From assembly GCA_017399865.1 (NCBI GenBank), contig JAFQAT010000047.1:1-64000 (forward strand): DNA of 64,000 bases, read 5' to 3'. Source of the stretch: Bacteroidales bacterium. Its GTDB lineage: Bacteria; Bacteroidota; Bacteroidia; Bacteroidales; UBA932. Shown piece by piece: positions 47,583 to 58,900 of the stretch; position 1 is the first letter of the stretch, and each line of letters opens with the position of its first letter. The notes beneath the pieces were generated by a model. It searched no databases and had not been told where the DNA came from. It saw only the letters and a list, made by a program, of their open reading frames with translations. The position numbers were made by a program, and so were the translations under genes.

Positions 47583-49784
47583 TTACATTATTGCCAGACA
47601 TGTAAATGTTCCGTAGTTGCTGTCAGCACCTACCATCAGCAGGGCGTCTTCTGTCGGAACAAGAAGAATATCGCTGTATATACCGGTTCCGTTCCACCAG
47701 AGATTTGCCCACGCATCATCACGCTCAACATCAGAAGTACACTCATAATTGTATACATAAGATGCAGCGGCAGGATCATTCACATTGAGAAGGATCAGAC
47801 CGGCGTCGTCATAGTTGAAGTGGCAGCCCTGGAGTATCGCAGCATAGCTGTTACCCTTCCACTCTGCAGTCGATATACAGTTGTAATTCTCCTGCCAAGT
47901 TGATCCGGTAACATAAGACATGGTCCATGAAGTACTCTGGACATAATGCGGAGCTTCGCCTTCAGCTACTTCTGCCTTGACTGGATTCTTGACTACTGAT
48001 GCTGTATAATAGAGATTATAATCGCCACCATAACCGATATAGAAAAGACCGTCAGACAATGATGATCCGGCAGGATAGCAGCACAATGAAGCGACATCCC
48101 ATGCTGTATAAGGGACATTCGTCCAGTTCCACTCTCCGCATACGCCGTCAACGACCTCCCATATCAGGACAGCTCCGTCTTCAATATTCTCACCGTCCTG
48201 ACCATCTGAAATAACTGCAGTTATGACAGCATCATCCTTGATGTTACCCTTGACACGGAAGTTTCCGGTAATGGAGCCGTAATAATTTCCTGTATTATAA
48301 GTCAGAACGACCTCAGGTGCCGGATTCATAGGATCAGCGACATGATACAATACGATTTCCTGATCTACTGTGCCATCTGCAGCGATAAGGAGATTTCCGG
48401 CATCATCAACCATAAGGCTGTGTGCAGCGACACCGGCAGGCATCTGGACTGTGCTTACTACAGCGCCTGTAGCAGGATCGATCATGAATATCTTGGTTGT
48501 GTTTGCAAGGAGGATCTTGCCATCATAAGCGGCAAGTCTCAGCTTCTGGGCAGGATCATAGCCTTCTATTGCAGCAATCTGCTGAGACCACATGAGGAAG
48601 GCATGACCATACTGACGTACGACAACCTCGGTAATCATATCGGAGTATGCAGCATCCTTAGGAGTGAACAGGAGAACGAGCGATCTCTCTGTCCATTCAG
48701 GATTTTCAGTGACGGTAAATGTATATGTATTGCCGGAAACCGTATGAGACAGCCACTTGTCTGCAGCTTCAAGATCCACATACTCGCCGTCTACCGACTT
48801 CTTGTATGCCATTTCAAACTCAACATTTGAGTCAACAGTCAGATCGAATGACTGAGCGAGGCATGTCACCCTCTTGTCAAGTTCAGAAACTTCAAGCTTG
48901 GCACCTGCAGACTTCTGACTCATCTTGACAACCTTCGAATATTCGACGTACTTCGCACTCTTAGGAGATATCCTCACTTCTGTCTCGCGAGCCTTCATAC
49001 CATCATTCGGGATGGCGGTGAATGTATATTCATCACCGGAAACAGTCATGGTCAACCAGTCGTTCTCCGCCATATTGACGTAGTAATCCACGTTTGAAGC
49101 GACAGTCATCTTATACTCGCCGCCTGCAGGATCGAATATCTTGTCTTCAGCAGGGTCGATATTGAATTCAAGCACCCATGCGTCCTGCTTTACTATGATC
49201 TCTTCCTTGAAAGGATCTGCAGTGAAAGTGATCTTACCGGTTCTGGCCTCACCTTTGTTAGGCTCTACTGCAAATGTGAATGTATCTTCCTGCAGACCTT
49301 TGGCCTTCACCTCTGTGATCCAGTCCACATCGGAAGTCACCTTAAGATCAAGGTTATGTGTAACCTTGAAGTCAAGATTCTGACCATGATAAGGTACATT
49401 GTATTCCTTTTCAGCAGTCAGCACAAGCACATCCTTCTGCAACTGAGTAACAACAACTTCCTGAGTCAGATCCATTGCCTTGAAAACAAGAGTTGCAGTA
49501 CGGTTATCCGTATTCTTGTTCTCAAGATAGATCAGATTCAGGGTGTTGTCGCCAGCCTTGCCTTTAGAAGGCGTAAGGACACACCATGGTTCTGCATCAG
49601 ATTCCTTGATCTTTGCAGTCCATTCGACATTCGTTTTGATTGAAATAGGAAGAGTTCCTTCCGCAGGTGTAAGCACGAGTTCCTCGCTATCAGCAAGCAC
49701 CGTAAGTTCAGGAGTGATGACCTCCTCCGGTGCACAGGAAACAGCGGCTATTGCTATCGCAAAGAATAAAGCGATTCGTTTCAT
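47583..49784 (-). CDS. Multi-BACON surface lipoprotein with propeller-like C-terminal domain
   Basis: 733 residues. Signal MKRIALFFAIAIAAVSC. Four or so BACON-type immunoglobulin-like domains (about 25-410), each with the family's mark (NVEWTAKIKE, DVDWITEVKA, NVDYYVNMAENDWL). The C-terminal domain (GYDPAQKLRLAAYDGKILLA to the end) is paralogous to that of the previous gene, with shared VYDWN-type and YIGYGGDYNL segments. It is probably a carbohydrate-binding surface protein. An ATG two codons upstream (49790) is possible. Confidence 0.82.
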   Translation of the reverse strand: MKRIALFFAIAIAAVSCAPEEVITPELTVLADSEELVLTPAEGTLPISIKTNVEWTAKIKESDAEPWCVLTPSKGKAGDNTLNLIYLENKNTDNRTATLVFKAMDLTQEVVVTQLQKDVLVLTAEKEYNVPYHGQNLDFKVTHNLDLKVTSDVDWITEVKAKGLQEDTFTFAVEPNKGEARTGKITFTADPFKEEIIVKQDAWVLEFNIDPAEDKIFDPAGGEYKMTVASNVDYYVNMAENDWLTMTVSGDEYTFTAIPNDGMKARETEVRISPKSAKYVEYSKVVKMSQKSAGAKLEVSELDKRVTCLAQSFDLTVDSNVEFEMAYKKSVDGEYVDLEAADKWLSHTVSGNTYTFTVTENPEWTERSLVLLFTPKDAAYSDMITEVVVRQYGHAFLMWSQQIAAIEGYDPAQKLRLAAYDGKILLANTTKIFMIDPATGAVVSTVQMPAGVAAHSLMVDDAGNLLIAADGTVDQEIVLYHVADPMNPAPEVVLTYNTGNYYGSITGNFRVKGNIKDDAVITAVISDGQDGENIEDGAVLIWEVVDGVCGEWNWTNVPYTAWDVASLCCYPAGSSLSDGLFYIGYGGDYNLYYTASVVKNPVKAEVAEGEAPHYVQSTSWTMSYVTGSTWQENYNCISTAEWKGNSYAAILQGCHFNYDDAGLILLNVNDPAAASYVYNYECTSDVERDDAWANLWWNGTGIYSDILLVPTEDALLMVGADSNYGTFTCLAIM

Positions 49785-49804
49785 AATCATATATTATTAA
49801 ATTC

Positions 49805-51283
49805 TTACTCTTCAGGGTTAAGGCTGGCGACATACTGCTCGAAAGCAATCTTTATGTCATCCCAGTAATCATACATCTTTATATGGCAAAGGTCAAAGAA
49901 GAACATACCTTCTGTAGACGCATTGATGCAGGCATCTACTATCTGAGGCATCAGTCCTCCCTGTCCTCCATTGGCAAATCCGGTAGCGTTTCCGATATCC
50001 GGTCCTCCGATGAACGGCACGTCATCTGCGAACAGTGTCTGTGCCCTTTTGCAGAAGCCCTGCATGGTCCATTCTCCACTGCCATAAATCGATGAGGTGG
50101 AAGCATATGCACCTATGATCATGATATCACAATGATCGGCATAACCATATTCATTATAATCCGCCGTAGCCCATTTATAATAACTTGACGTTTCATACTT
50201 TGGACTAGCCCAGTTTACACCGGAATAATAATAGCTTGAATACCAGGCTCCCACATATGCTCCGAAGCGTATGTCAGGATTGACTGAATGGACTCTTTCT
50301 GACGCTTTTTCCATAAAGTCATGGATATTCTTTGCACGGAATTCCATCCATTTCTTCTGCAGGTCAGTACCGTTTCCACTCAATTTATCGGCACCAGGTG
50401 AGAAAATGTCTCCCGGCCACTTTTCAAGTTCACGGCCTATATACGCCTCAAACTTTTCGCGGGAAACCTCAGAAAAATCACTCATCAGTTCGTAATCGTC
50501 ATAACGGCAACGGTCGAGGATTATTCCTGCCACATCATAAGCCGCCAGATCTTCAAGAATGCCCAGAAGATATGCTACGACATCGTCATTAGCCGGGTTC
50601 AGGAACTTTGTACCGGTTCCCAGATCCATGCAATTCTTCAAGCCGCCAACCATATTGATTACGGCCGCCCAATCTCTGCTGATAGAACCGTCGAACAAGG
50701 GGCCATGAGATCCGAGACCATATGGGCATTCCTTTCCGCCAACCATGGTATTGATAGCAGCATATACATCGAGTCCGTTCTCCTTACCAGCATCGATAAA
50801 GGCCTGAAGATAGTCAAATGAAGCAGTTCTTTGCAGCCATACATAGCCGTTGTCTGTCCAAGCATCGACCTTATCGAGTCCGGCTTCGACATCTGACTTG
50901 AAAAGAAGTCCTGCTGTAGTAGGACGGACCTCTACAATCACGCCAGTAAATCCAGTTTCCTTGATGCGTGCCATATCAGAAGCGATCTTATCTGCATCAT
51001 TTCCATAATCTTCGAAATTGGCGGCTGCATCTATCCATACAAGTCGAGCCTTTCCTTCATTCGTATCTGGCTCCGGCTCTGGTTCTGGTTCAGGCTCAGG
51101 TTCCGGTTCGGGCTCTGGCTCAGGTTCCGGCTCGGGTTCAGGTTCAGGTTCCGGCTCGGGTTCCGGATCAGGCTGTGTCTGATTCCAATCCGGATTCCAC
51201 GGATACTCCTTCGCATCATCGCATGAAACAAAAGCGAAGAGGGCGAAGGCAAATATTATTCTTATTATATACTTCATAATCAT
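49805..51283 (-). CDS. GHL10-like glycosidase lipoprotein with (Pro-Glu)n linker
   Basis: 492 residues (490 if the start is the ATG at 51277). The lipoprotein signal ends at [20 protein letters not shown] follows, then a (Pro-Glu)n rod of about 16 repeats (about 38-72). The catalytic part is a family-10-like TIM barrel (GHL10): [46 protein letters not shown] and DIMIIGAY. It is paralogous to the protein at 59150, which has no rod. The anchor plus rod is shared with the next upstream gene, so both enzymes are probably held away from the cell surface. The exact substrate is unknown. Confidence 0.83.
   Translation of the reverse strand: MIMKYIIRIIFAFALFAFVSCDDAKEYPWNPDWNQTQPDPEPEPEPEPEPEPEPEPEPEPEPEPEPEPEPEPDTNEGKARLVWIDAAANFEDYGNDADKIASDMARIKETGFTGVIVEVRPTTAGLLFKSDVEAGLDKVDAWTDNGYVWLQRTASFDYLQAFIDAGKENGLDVYAAINTMVGGKECPYGLGSHGPLFDGSISRDWAAVINMVGGLKNCMDLGTGTKFLNPANDDVVAYLLGILEDLAAYDVAGIILDRCRYDDYELMSDFSEVSREKFEAYIGRELEKWPGDIFSPGADKLSGNGTDLQKKWMEFRAKNIHDFMEKASERVHSVNPDIRFGAYVGAWYSSYYYSGVNWASPKYETSSYYKWATADYNEYGYADHCDIMIIGAYASTSSIYGSGEWTMQGFCKRAQTLFADDVPFIGGPDIGNATGFANGGQGGLMPQIVDACINASTEGMFFFDLCHIKMYDYWDDIKIAFEQYVASLNPEE
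51069..51164 (-). repeat. Hexamer repeat encoding the Pro-Glu rod (about 16 units)
   Basis: Units of the form GGYTCN on the plus strand (Glu-Pro codons on the minus strand), imperfect at the third codon positions. It could change length by slippage or by recombination with the similar tract at 52195-52332. Confidence 0.85.
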
Positions 51284-51284
51284 A

Positions 51285-52454
51285 TCACTTGATCATCACA
51301 GTGCTTGCGACAGCCCTCTGAGAACCGTCCGACACTTTTATAGTTTCCTTTCCATTGACAAGCATGCAGCTTGATCCTCCGCCGTCGAGATTGATTGCCT
51401 CTACACATCCTAAACCAAGAAGTATTTCAGCAACTTCACCTGTAGTGTATCCGTACACCTCGGATGTCATCTGTCGTCCCTCACAGACAAAGAAATAGAG
51501 TCTATTATCTGCGGTAACACCTATGGCCGTTCTCGGTTGTGCTGACTCGGGGCTGATTCCGGAGAACATCTCCTGCTCATAGGTATTTACAATCTTGCCG
51601 TCATCAATCAGCACCGGACCTCCACCGATAGCTGTCTGAGCAACAAAAGTCTCCGCACCGGCAGGATATGTAGCAGACGGTTGTTTAGAAACATCTTCCG
51701 ACGGAGCAGGATACATATAGCTGACTCTGTTCCATAGGGTATATGTCCAGCACGCATCGAATGTTCCGTCTGAAGTCTGACGGAACACTGCCCTTGTCGG
51801 ATATCTCATCTTTCCGGCATCATCGTACTCATAACCTATATTGTAGGCCAAAGCCTCCGACCCACTTACTGCGAAACTGGCAGTATACCTGTTGCTGCCG
51901 GAATAGTAGAAATATCCTCCATTTATTATAACGGGAAATTCCTGCGATGCATATACCTCAGAAGGTGTTTTGAAGGAGTCATCTGTCTGCTCAGTGAGAT
52001 TTCCTCCGTTCTCCATTATCTTCACACTCCACACATCCCACTGTGCCTGATTCATATCTGCCTCCGCCACATAGGCCACAGCCTTGTAACCCAAGAGTTT
52101 ATCTGGCGATCTGTATATCTTCAGATACGCAGGCAGTTCACCGTATTGTGCAGAAACATCTGTCCAATCGTCAAATGGGGTGACTTCGGGTCCGGGTTCC
52201 GGTTCTGGCTCTGGCTCTGGCTCGGGTTCAGGCTCCGGCTCCGGTTCTGGCTCAGGTTCCGGTTCTGGCTCAGGTTCCGGTTCTGGTTCCGGCTCAGGTT
52301 CTGGCTCAGGCTCGGGCTCCGGTTCCGGCTCCTGATCCTGATCCGGCTGAGTCTGATCCCAGTCAGGATTCCATGGATACTCACGGGCGTCTCCGCAAGA
52401 AGCGAAGACTCCCATAAGTCCCAGACATATTAAAATTTTAACAAAAGTTTTCAT
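51285..52454 (-). CDS. Phosphodiester glycosidase (NAGPA family) lipoprotein with (Pro-Glu)n linker
   Basis: 389 residues. Lipoprotein signal [20 protein letters not shown], then [14 protein letters not shown] and a (Pro-Glu)n rod of about 23 units (about 42-88). The rest is a NAGPA (DUF2233) domain: [12 protein letters not shown] (near 165), [20 protein letters not shown] (near 300) and the end mark [21 protein letters not shown] (near 350). The family cleaves alpha-GlcNAc phosphodiesters, as in the mammalian uncovering enzyme, and similar bonds in bacterial polymers. This is the strongest clue to the substrate of the locus. Bond specificity is inferred. Confidence 0.87.
   Translation of the reverse strand: MKTFVKILICLGLMGVFASCGDAREYPWNPDWDQTQPDQDQEPEPEPEPEPEPEPEPEPEPEPEPEPEPEPEPEPEPEPEPEPEPEPGPEVTPFDDWTDVSAQYGELPAYLKIYRSPDKLLGYKAVAYVAEADMNQAQWDVWSVKIMENGGNLTEQTDDSFKTPSEVYASQEFPVIINGGYFYYSGSNRYTASFAVSGSEALAYNIGYEYDDAGKMRYPTRAVFRQTSDGTFDACWTYTLWNRVSYMYPAPSEDVSKQPSATYPAGAETFVAQTAIGGGPVLIDDGKIVNTYEQEMFSGISPESAQPRTAIGVTADNRLYFFVCEGRQMTSEVYGYTTGEVAEILLGLGCVEAINLDGGGSSCMLVNGKETIKVSDGSQRAVASTVMIK
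52195..52332 (-). repeat. Hexamer repeat encoding the Pro-Glu rod (about 23 units)
   Basis: The same degenerate GGYTCN hexamer unit as at 51069-51164, in the same orientation and about 1.0 kb away, but longer by about 7 units. Confidence 0.85.
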
Positions 52455-52458
52455 TATA

Positions 52459-54246
52459 CTATTTCTTCACGCAGTCAGCCGAATAGCCTCCGATCATGCC
52501 TGCATAATGATCGTAGTAATAGATATACACCTTGAAGCCATCAGCAGAAGGAGCCATTACAACATCTCCTGATGATTGTGTAAGGTTGTCAGCTGCATTT
52601 GTTGCATTGAAATATATGAGCCAGCTGTTGTAAGTTACCAGAGATGATGAATTCTGGTAATTGCCTGTGAATGACGAAGGATCAGCAAGGTCATATACCC
52701 AAAGGCTCGGCTGCTTGTCCCATGCAGGGAAGTGATGACATACCAGAAGGGTAAGATAATTTGCATTATTGAACACCTTGCTTTCAAGACAGTTAGGGTT
52801 CAGAAGCCATGCATTGTCCATATCATCTGTAACGATCTGCTGACCTGCTGTAAGATCAGGCTTAATCCACTGCATTCCGTTGATTGTATAAGAAGCATAC
52901 ATCCATCCGTTATCACCTGCCTGAGCAGAAGAAGGAACGAGTCCTGCAGAGTTCTCAGGATATGAACCCCATGAGATGCCGGCAGAAGCGAGATCATATA
53001 CCTTTGCATCAACAACCTGTCCACCTTCAACTGTAAACTCTACGAACTGGCTTGCAGAAGTCACGCCTGCAACTCCTTCATAAGAAACAGTGATACGTGC
53101 TTCAGTGTCAATGTTTCCGCAGACCTTTATCTTGGCACCCATTGGGAGGGATACCTCGCTGTCATACGAGTAGAAGAGGGTCGGAGCTTCTGTAACGGAC
53201 TTCGTCCTGTAGATATTGAATGTTCCGGCTGCATCAAGATGGTTGCAAAGGAGCATGTTGCCGCCTTCGTCACTTGTCACGGCTCCGATTGTAAGGCCAC
53301 CTGTAGCGATCTCACCGATCTTCGAACCGTTTCGTCCGTCAAGGTACATAGGAGCAGATCCGTCTCCGTGGCTGACAACCAGATATCCACCGACATAAGC
53401 GAGTGACGAATTGACTGGAGTAATGTACGCAGGTACGCCAAGACGGCTGACAGGATCGATGTTGAACAACTCCTTCACTGTTTCAGGATTAAATCCGTAA
53501 GAGATCTTCTCCGGATTCCTCTTGATTACCTTGAAATCACCTTCGGTCTTGCCATCATGAGCAATTACTGTTACAATCTGTTCCTGATTCCAGTCCTGCG
53601 GAGTATCAAAGAGATACACTCCTGTAGGCAGTTCATCCTCGTCAAGAATAGCGTCCGCTCCCTTTACGCTGGCATGATACCAAGGAGTGACTTCTGCAAT
53701 CAGTCCGCTGACATCATCAATGGTAAAGAGATACACCGACTTATTGTCATTATCTACAAAACCTTCGAGTACAACCTCTTTTGTCTCAGGATCCAGCAGA
53801 TTAAGACCAAGCATGTTCGTTGTCTTTGACTTAACCCTCTCACCTGTAATGGTGATAGGCTTGCTCTCACCTTGGGCATTGGTATATGTATAAGTATGCT
53901 CCTGATACAGGTCCATAAGAGTCAAAGGAGGATATATGCTGCAGTTTTCAGCGAGCTCCGCTCTCACTCTTACGTTCGCCATGTGAAGAGTAGTGACATC
54001 ATCAGACTCTTCCGGATAGAACCATGGAATAGGAATGACATATCTGTCAGGATTCTCGCCTTCAGGAACAACAAGCTTGCCGATTTCCATCTCGGTAAAT
54101 TTTCCTGAAGTGAAATAAGCTGTAAGGCTGGTGATGCCCTGACGCTCGGCTGTTGGCTCAACAAACTGAGGCTCCTGACATGCAGATGTCATAGCAAGAA
54201 TGCCGATTGTCATCAAATAACATATCTTTTTCATTGTATTCATCAT
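52459..54246 (-). CDS. DUF5018-like surface glycan-binding lipoprotein
   Basis: 595 residues; the ATG may be 54234 ([19 protein letters not shown], a lipoprotein signal) rather than 54246. Two beta-sandwich-like domains (about 30-250) precede a large propeller-like domain beginning near residue 255 ([20 protein letters not shown]), similar in plan to the C-terminal domains of the two proteins at 45497 and 47583. Its place directly after susD is the usual SusE/SGBP position. It is probably a glycan-binding protein on the cell surface. Confidence 0.82.
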   Translation of the reverse strand: MMNTMKKICYLMTIGILAMTSACQEPQFVEPTAERQGITSLTAYFTSGKFTEMEIGKLVVPEGENPDRYVIPIPWFYPEESDDVTTLHMANVRVRAELAENCSIYPPLTLMDLYQEHTYTYTNAQGESKPITITGERVKSKTTNMLGLNLLDPETKEVVLEGFVDNDNKSVYLFTIDDVSGLIAEVTPWYHASVKGADAILDEDELPTGVYLFDTPQDWNQEQIVTVIAHDGKTEGDFKVIKRNPEKISYGFNPETVKELFNIDPVSRLGVPAYITPVNSSLAYVGGYLVVSHGDGSAPMYLDGRNGSKIGEIATGGLTIGAVTSDEGGNMLLCNHLDAAGTFNIYRTKSVTEAPTLFYSYDSEVSLPMGAKIKVCGNIDTEARITVSYEGVAGVTSASQFVEFTVEGGQVVDAKVYDLASAGISWGSYPENSAGLVPSSAQAGDNGWMYASYTINGMQWIKPDLTAGQQIVTDDMDNAWLLNPNCLESKVFNNANYLTLLVCHHFPAWDKQPSLWVYDLADPSSFTGNYQNSSSLVTYNSWLIYFNATNAADNLTQSSGDVVMAPSADGFKVYIYYYDHYAGMIGGYSADCVKK

Positions 54247-54252
54247 TTATCG

Positions 54253-55911
54253 TTATTTCCATTCAGGATACTGATCGACCGCACCATTATTGTTCAGTTC
54301 GCCTGTCGGCATAGGGAAACGATACATCTTCTCAGGGAAGTTTCTATCCTGGTCGTCTACTGAAACATAAGTATATGTGAATGTTCCATCAGAATTCTTC
54401 TCTATCTTCAGTCCGTGCTGCTGGTATCCGGTAAGGCCTTCAGGATATGCCTTGTGGGCCACTTTCCAACGGCGAAGATCCCAATACCAGAGTCCTTCGT
54501 AAGCAAGTTCAACCTTACGCTCCTGACGGATTGCCGCCCAGAGCTCGTCTCCAGCCTTATCTTCATATGGAAGTCCCACACGAGCACGGATGGCCTTTAC
54601 AGCGGCATTTGCTCCTGCAGGATCTTCGGTCCTGTAACATGCCTCAGCTTTATTGAGAAGCACTTCCGCATAACGAAGCACGATAAGCGGCTGTACTCCG
54701 CCGGAATACGCAATCACATCATGAGTCTCATCAACCATCTTGCGAAGATAATAGCCGGTAGTCGTACGGCCCTTTGGCTCACGTTCGAGGTTCCACTGGC
54801 ACCACCCGTCAGCACCGCCGACAAAAGGTTCGATCTTACGGCCCTTCCACGATGCACCATTATAAAGGATCGACGCATGGAAACGTGGTTCAAGCTCAGC
54901 ATAAGGAGGGGTTTTGGTTGTGGTTCCGTGCCACTCTGTCCAATCAGGGAATCCTCCCTTCTTAGCATACTCGTATGACTCGACCATTTCCTGGGTAGGA
55001 GTACCGTATCCACCGCCAGCCTCGTTGTAGATAGAGAAGTCACCGCCAGGAGTATAATAGAAGTCATAGCTGTGAGTCACGTCATTGCCTCTATCGAACT
55101 GATACTGGATAATCGCTTCCTTGTTGCCGTTTCCGGTTGGCTTCATATAGCCATCCTCATAGTCTGCCTCAAGAGCGTAACCCAGTTTCTCAACTTCGGC
55201 TGCAGCTGTCTTCACGAGATCCCAACGTCCGGCATAAAGCATTGCACGTGTCATGAAGCCCCACGCCATTCCCTTGTCAATGCGGCCTTTTGAAGCCGTC
55301 CTGTCAGGAAGATTTGCAGCAGCAAACTCAAGGTCAGCCTGGATAAAGTCCCATCCCTCTGTCTCGCTGCTTACAGCCTTGTCCTTTGTATATTCATCGA
55401 GGTTCTCATCATACAGGATAATCTCCTTATAACGCTTCATAAGGTCGAAATAAAGGAAAGCGCGCATGAACTTCATTTCTGCCTCAAGACGCACCTTGTC
55501 CCCATCGGACATCTGGCCGAACTTATTAAGGGAAACGATAGCCTTGTTTATCTTGGAAATACCAGTGTACCATGAACCCCAGTAACCCATATATGAATCT
55601 ACATATCCGGCTGTGATCGTTGTAGCTGCGCCATATGCGATCTCACTTGGGATATAGCAAAGAGAGTTATAGTTATATGAACCATATTTGAGCATATCGG
55701 TCAAAGCCTCTGTCTGACCTGCCACGCACTGCCCCATCAACACATCATAGATGTATGAATAAAGGTAGTTCACATGATATTCCGCATTGACAGTATTCTC
55801 CCACATCACCTTGTCAGAGACCTTGTCGGTAGGCGACATGTCAAGGAACGATGTACACGAAGAAAGTGTAACCAACGCCGCTGCTATAAATGTCTTAAAT
55901 ATATTCTTCAT
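54253..55911 (-). CDS. SusD/RagB family outer-membrane lipoprotein
   Basis: 552 residues. Lipoprotein signal MKNIFKTFIAAALVTLSSC. SusD-type helices with FMRAFLYFDLMKRYKEIIL (near residue 155), a TPR region and the C-terminal RagB region (RYAEVLLNKAEACYRTED and QERKVELAYEGLWYWDLRRW). It forms the lid over the SusC channel and binds the incoming glycan. The ATG at 55911 fits the signal; an extension to 55938 would lead into an intergenic repeat. Confidence 0.94.
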   Translation of the reverse strand: MKNIFKTFIAAALVTLSSCTSFLDMSPTDKVSDKVMWENTVNAEYHVNYLYSYIYDVLMGQCVAGQTEALTDMLKYGSYNYNSLCYIPSEIAYGAATTITAGYVDSYMGYWGSWYTGISKINKAIVSLNKFGQMSDGDKVRLEAEMKFMRAFLYFDLMKRYKEIILYDENLDEYTKDKAVSSETEGWDFIQADLEFAAANLPDRTASKGRIDKGMAWGFMTRAMLYAGRWDLVKTAAAEVEKLGYALEADYEDGYMKPTGNGNKEAIIQYQFDRGNDVTHSYDFYYTPGGDFSIYNEAGGGYGTPTQEMVESYEYAKKGGFPDWTEWHGTTTKTPPYAELEPRFHASILYNGASWKGRKIEPFVGGADGWCQWNLEREPKGRTTTGYYLRKMVDETHDVIAYSGGVQPLIVLRYAEVLLNKAEACYRTEDPAGANAAVKAIRARVGLPYEDKAGDELWAAIRQERKVELAYEGLWYWDLRRWKVAHKAYPEGLTGYQQHGLKIEKNSDGTFTYTYVSVDDQDRNFPEKMYRFPMPTGELNNNGAVDQYPEWK

Positions 55912-55927
55912 AAATTGTTCAGATTTA

Positions 55928-55954
55928 AGATTCTTCACTTCGTTCAGAATGACA
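55928..55954 (-). repeat. Dispersed 27-bp intergenic repeat, copy C (between susC and susD)
   Basis: The minus strand begins TGTCATTCTGAACGAAGTGA and ends GAATCT. It fills most of the 47-nt susC-susD gap, so it is part of the operon message. Confidence 0.75.
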
Positions 55955-55958
55955 GTGA

Positions 55959-58900
55959 TTAGAATGTCAAGGTTATACCTCCCATGAGCAGTCTCTGCTG
56001 AGGATAATAACCGTTATTTACACCTGGAGACTCAGGGTCGATTCCTTCAGGAAGAGCATCCAGCGTAAATATGTTCTGTCCTTCGACAAAGAACCTGAGG
56101 GCCTCGATATTCACCTTCTGAGTCCACTTTTGAGGCAATGTATAGCCCAGCTGTGCTGACTTGAGACGGATATATGTTCCGTCGCGAAGCCAGAATGTAG
56201 ATGCAAGACCGTTATCACCGCCATGTCCCGGAGCACCGAGAGTCAGACGAGGGAATGTTCCATCCGGATTGTAGATGCTGTATGCCTGTTCTACAAGGAA
56301 GAGAGGAGAGTTTGCATTCTCCTTGAATGTCTGCGTCCATATAGTGTTGTCGTCGTATCCGTTGTAGTATGTACCGGTAAGCGACACATCGAAGAGGGCA
56401 CCTCCTGTAAACTGTGCATTGAAGTCTATGCCGTTCCATGCAAAGTCAAGATTAAGACCGTATGTGAGCTCCGGACGGTTTGTTCGTCCGATGAATCCCT
56501 TGTCGTCACCATCAATCTTTCCGTCGCCGTTGAGATCGACATATCTGATATCTCCGACGCATGGACGTGTTCCATACCATGCAGAGTTATCGATTTCTTC
56601 TTCGCTCCTGTAAAGACCGTCAGCAGTCCATGCCATTGTGGCGCCGAGAGGACGTCCTACCACCTTCTGGTTCTCAGGGATGTTAGGCTGGTCAGGATAG
56701 ATGATCCAGCAGCTGCGGGCATAAGTCAATGTTGCACTCACGCCATACTGGAAAGGCTTGTTTCCTAACATGAAGTGGTTTCTGTGAGACACCATCACAT
56801 CAATACCCTTCGTATCGTATGCATTATGGTTCTCGACACCCATGAAATAGTTACCCATTGAAGGCGGATAATCCGATCCCATGTAAGTGAGGAGGTCATA
56901 ATTGTATCTATAGAACGCATCCACTTCAGCCGCAAAGAGACCGTCCCACATCTTGAGATCGAAACCTACGTTGTATGAAAGGCTCTTTTCCCATGTGAGG
57001 TCTATATTGGCAAGCGCCGAATCCGCATATCCTGGATTCACAGTCGTTCCATTACCATAGTTGCCATAGATAATCTGAGAATAATACTTGCTGTAAGTGT
57101 TCAGGAATGAGTAGGCAGAAATGCTGTCATTTCCAAGAAGAGCCACCGATCCTCTGATCTTGAAGTCGTTGAGGGCAGGAAAACCTGACATCCATGACTC
57201 CTTGGCGAGATTCCATGCTACAGAAGCAGACGGGAAGAATCCCCATCTTGTATTTCTCATACCTGCAAAAAGATATGAACCGTCATAACGTCCTGTGAAC
57301 TCTGCGAGGTAGCGTTCATCCCAGTTATAACGCGCGCGGAAAACGTAGCCTACGGTACGTGATGCATTGCTCCATCCTCCTATCGGACTGTCTGCAGGCT
57401 GTCCGTAGCCAAGTTCTGGAAGTGCTGAGAAAGGAATCAGTTTCGCATATGCCGAATGTGCATTGCTCTTTGTATCTGAAACCTCGGCGAGAGCAAGAAG
57501 TTCAACGAAATGCTTGCCGAATGTGTTCATATAAGATGCACTAGCCTGACCGGTAATATGCTGATAATATGATGTACCTTCACCAAGATTCACTCCGTTG
57601 TCGACACCTCTTGGGTCAACAGCCTCTTTCCACTGGCCGTCGGTATAGGCCATAAGATTGAAAGGAGTATTGAGGTTCTTGTTCATCGATGCACTATAGT
57701 CAAAAGAGCCTGATGCCTTTAGCTGAAGTCCCTTTACCCATGGAACATCATATGAGAGTGACATGTTTGCGTTGACATCTATGCCCCTTGACTTCTTATA
57801 GCCAGACTCATAGATAGCAGCAAGCGGGCTCTGAGGAAGGCTCGTATTCTTCTTCAAAGACGCTGTATACAGACCGTTGTACTTCTCTGGAAGATATGGA
57901 TGCATCTGAATGGTCTGGTTCGCGATAGAAAGCCATCCTGTCTCAGATCCCATGTCACTTCCTCCAGTACCGAAGCCAGGGGTATGACGCTTTGAAAGAA
58001 CGCCGGAAAGACCCATTGTGAACTTGAAGTTCTTGGCAAGCTGCGACTCGATGTTCGCACGGACATTGTATCTGTCGTAGTTGTAGTTGTCAATGTTACC
58101 CTTCTGTCCGAGATATCCGAACGAAGCAAAGTAACGGGACTGATCATTACCGCCCTGGACGGTCACATTATGCTTCTGAGTAACACCTGTTCCGAACACC
58201 TTGTCGATATAGTTGACATTGTCCCAACCGTCAGTAGGGTCATCATTAAGCATCAGTTCGACCTGATCCTTCGTAAAATACGGGATGTAATCAGCCTCTG
58301 ACGCGATTGCTCCTGACGCCAGCTGGTCCATCATCTGCGCTACATTATAATAGTATGCGAACTGAGGACCGTCCATGAAGTCAGGGAAGTTGGCATTCAT
58401 TGAGGCACCTACAGTCGCATTGTAAGTGATCTTAGGTTTGCCGGAATTACCCTTCTTTGTGGTCACGATGATGACACCGTTGGATGCCTGAAGTCCATAT
58501 ACGGCAGCCGATGCACCATCCTTGAGAACAGAAATACTCTCGATATCGAAAGGGTCGATATCATTGATGTTATCAACAGGGAAACCGTCTACAACATACT
58601 TGGCGCCACCCTGCGATCCACGGATACGGATTGACGCCTGGTCAAGTCCCGGCTCTCCTGACTCCTGAACTGATGACACACCGGTAAGCTTTCCGGCAAG
58701 AAGCTGCGAAACGTTTGTCGAAGGAGCCTTGAGAAGCTCATCTCCCTTCATGGCCGAAACAGCTGACGTCATTGATGACTTCTTCTGTACACCGTATCCT
58801 ACCACGATTGTTTCCTCAAGGAAGGTTGCGTCTTCTTCCATAGTGACGTTGAGATTCGTAAGGTTGCCGTTGCACTCGAATGTCTGGTCACCCATTCCAA

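Noticed and set aside
51069..52332. Repeat tracts that look array-like
   Set aside because: They are degenerate in-frame Pro-Glu codons without spacers, so not a CRISPR array or satellite.
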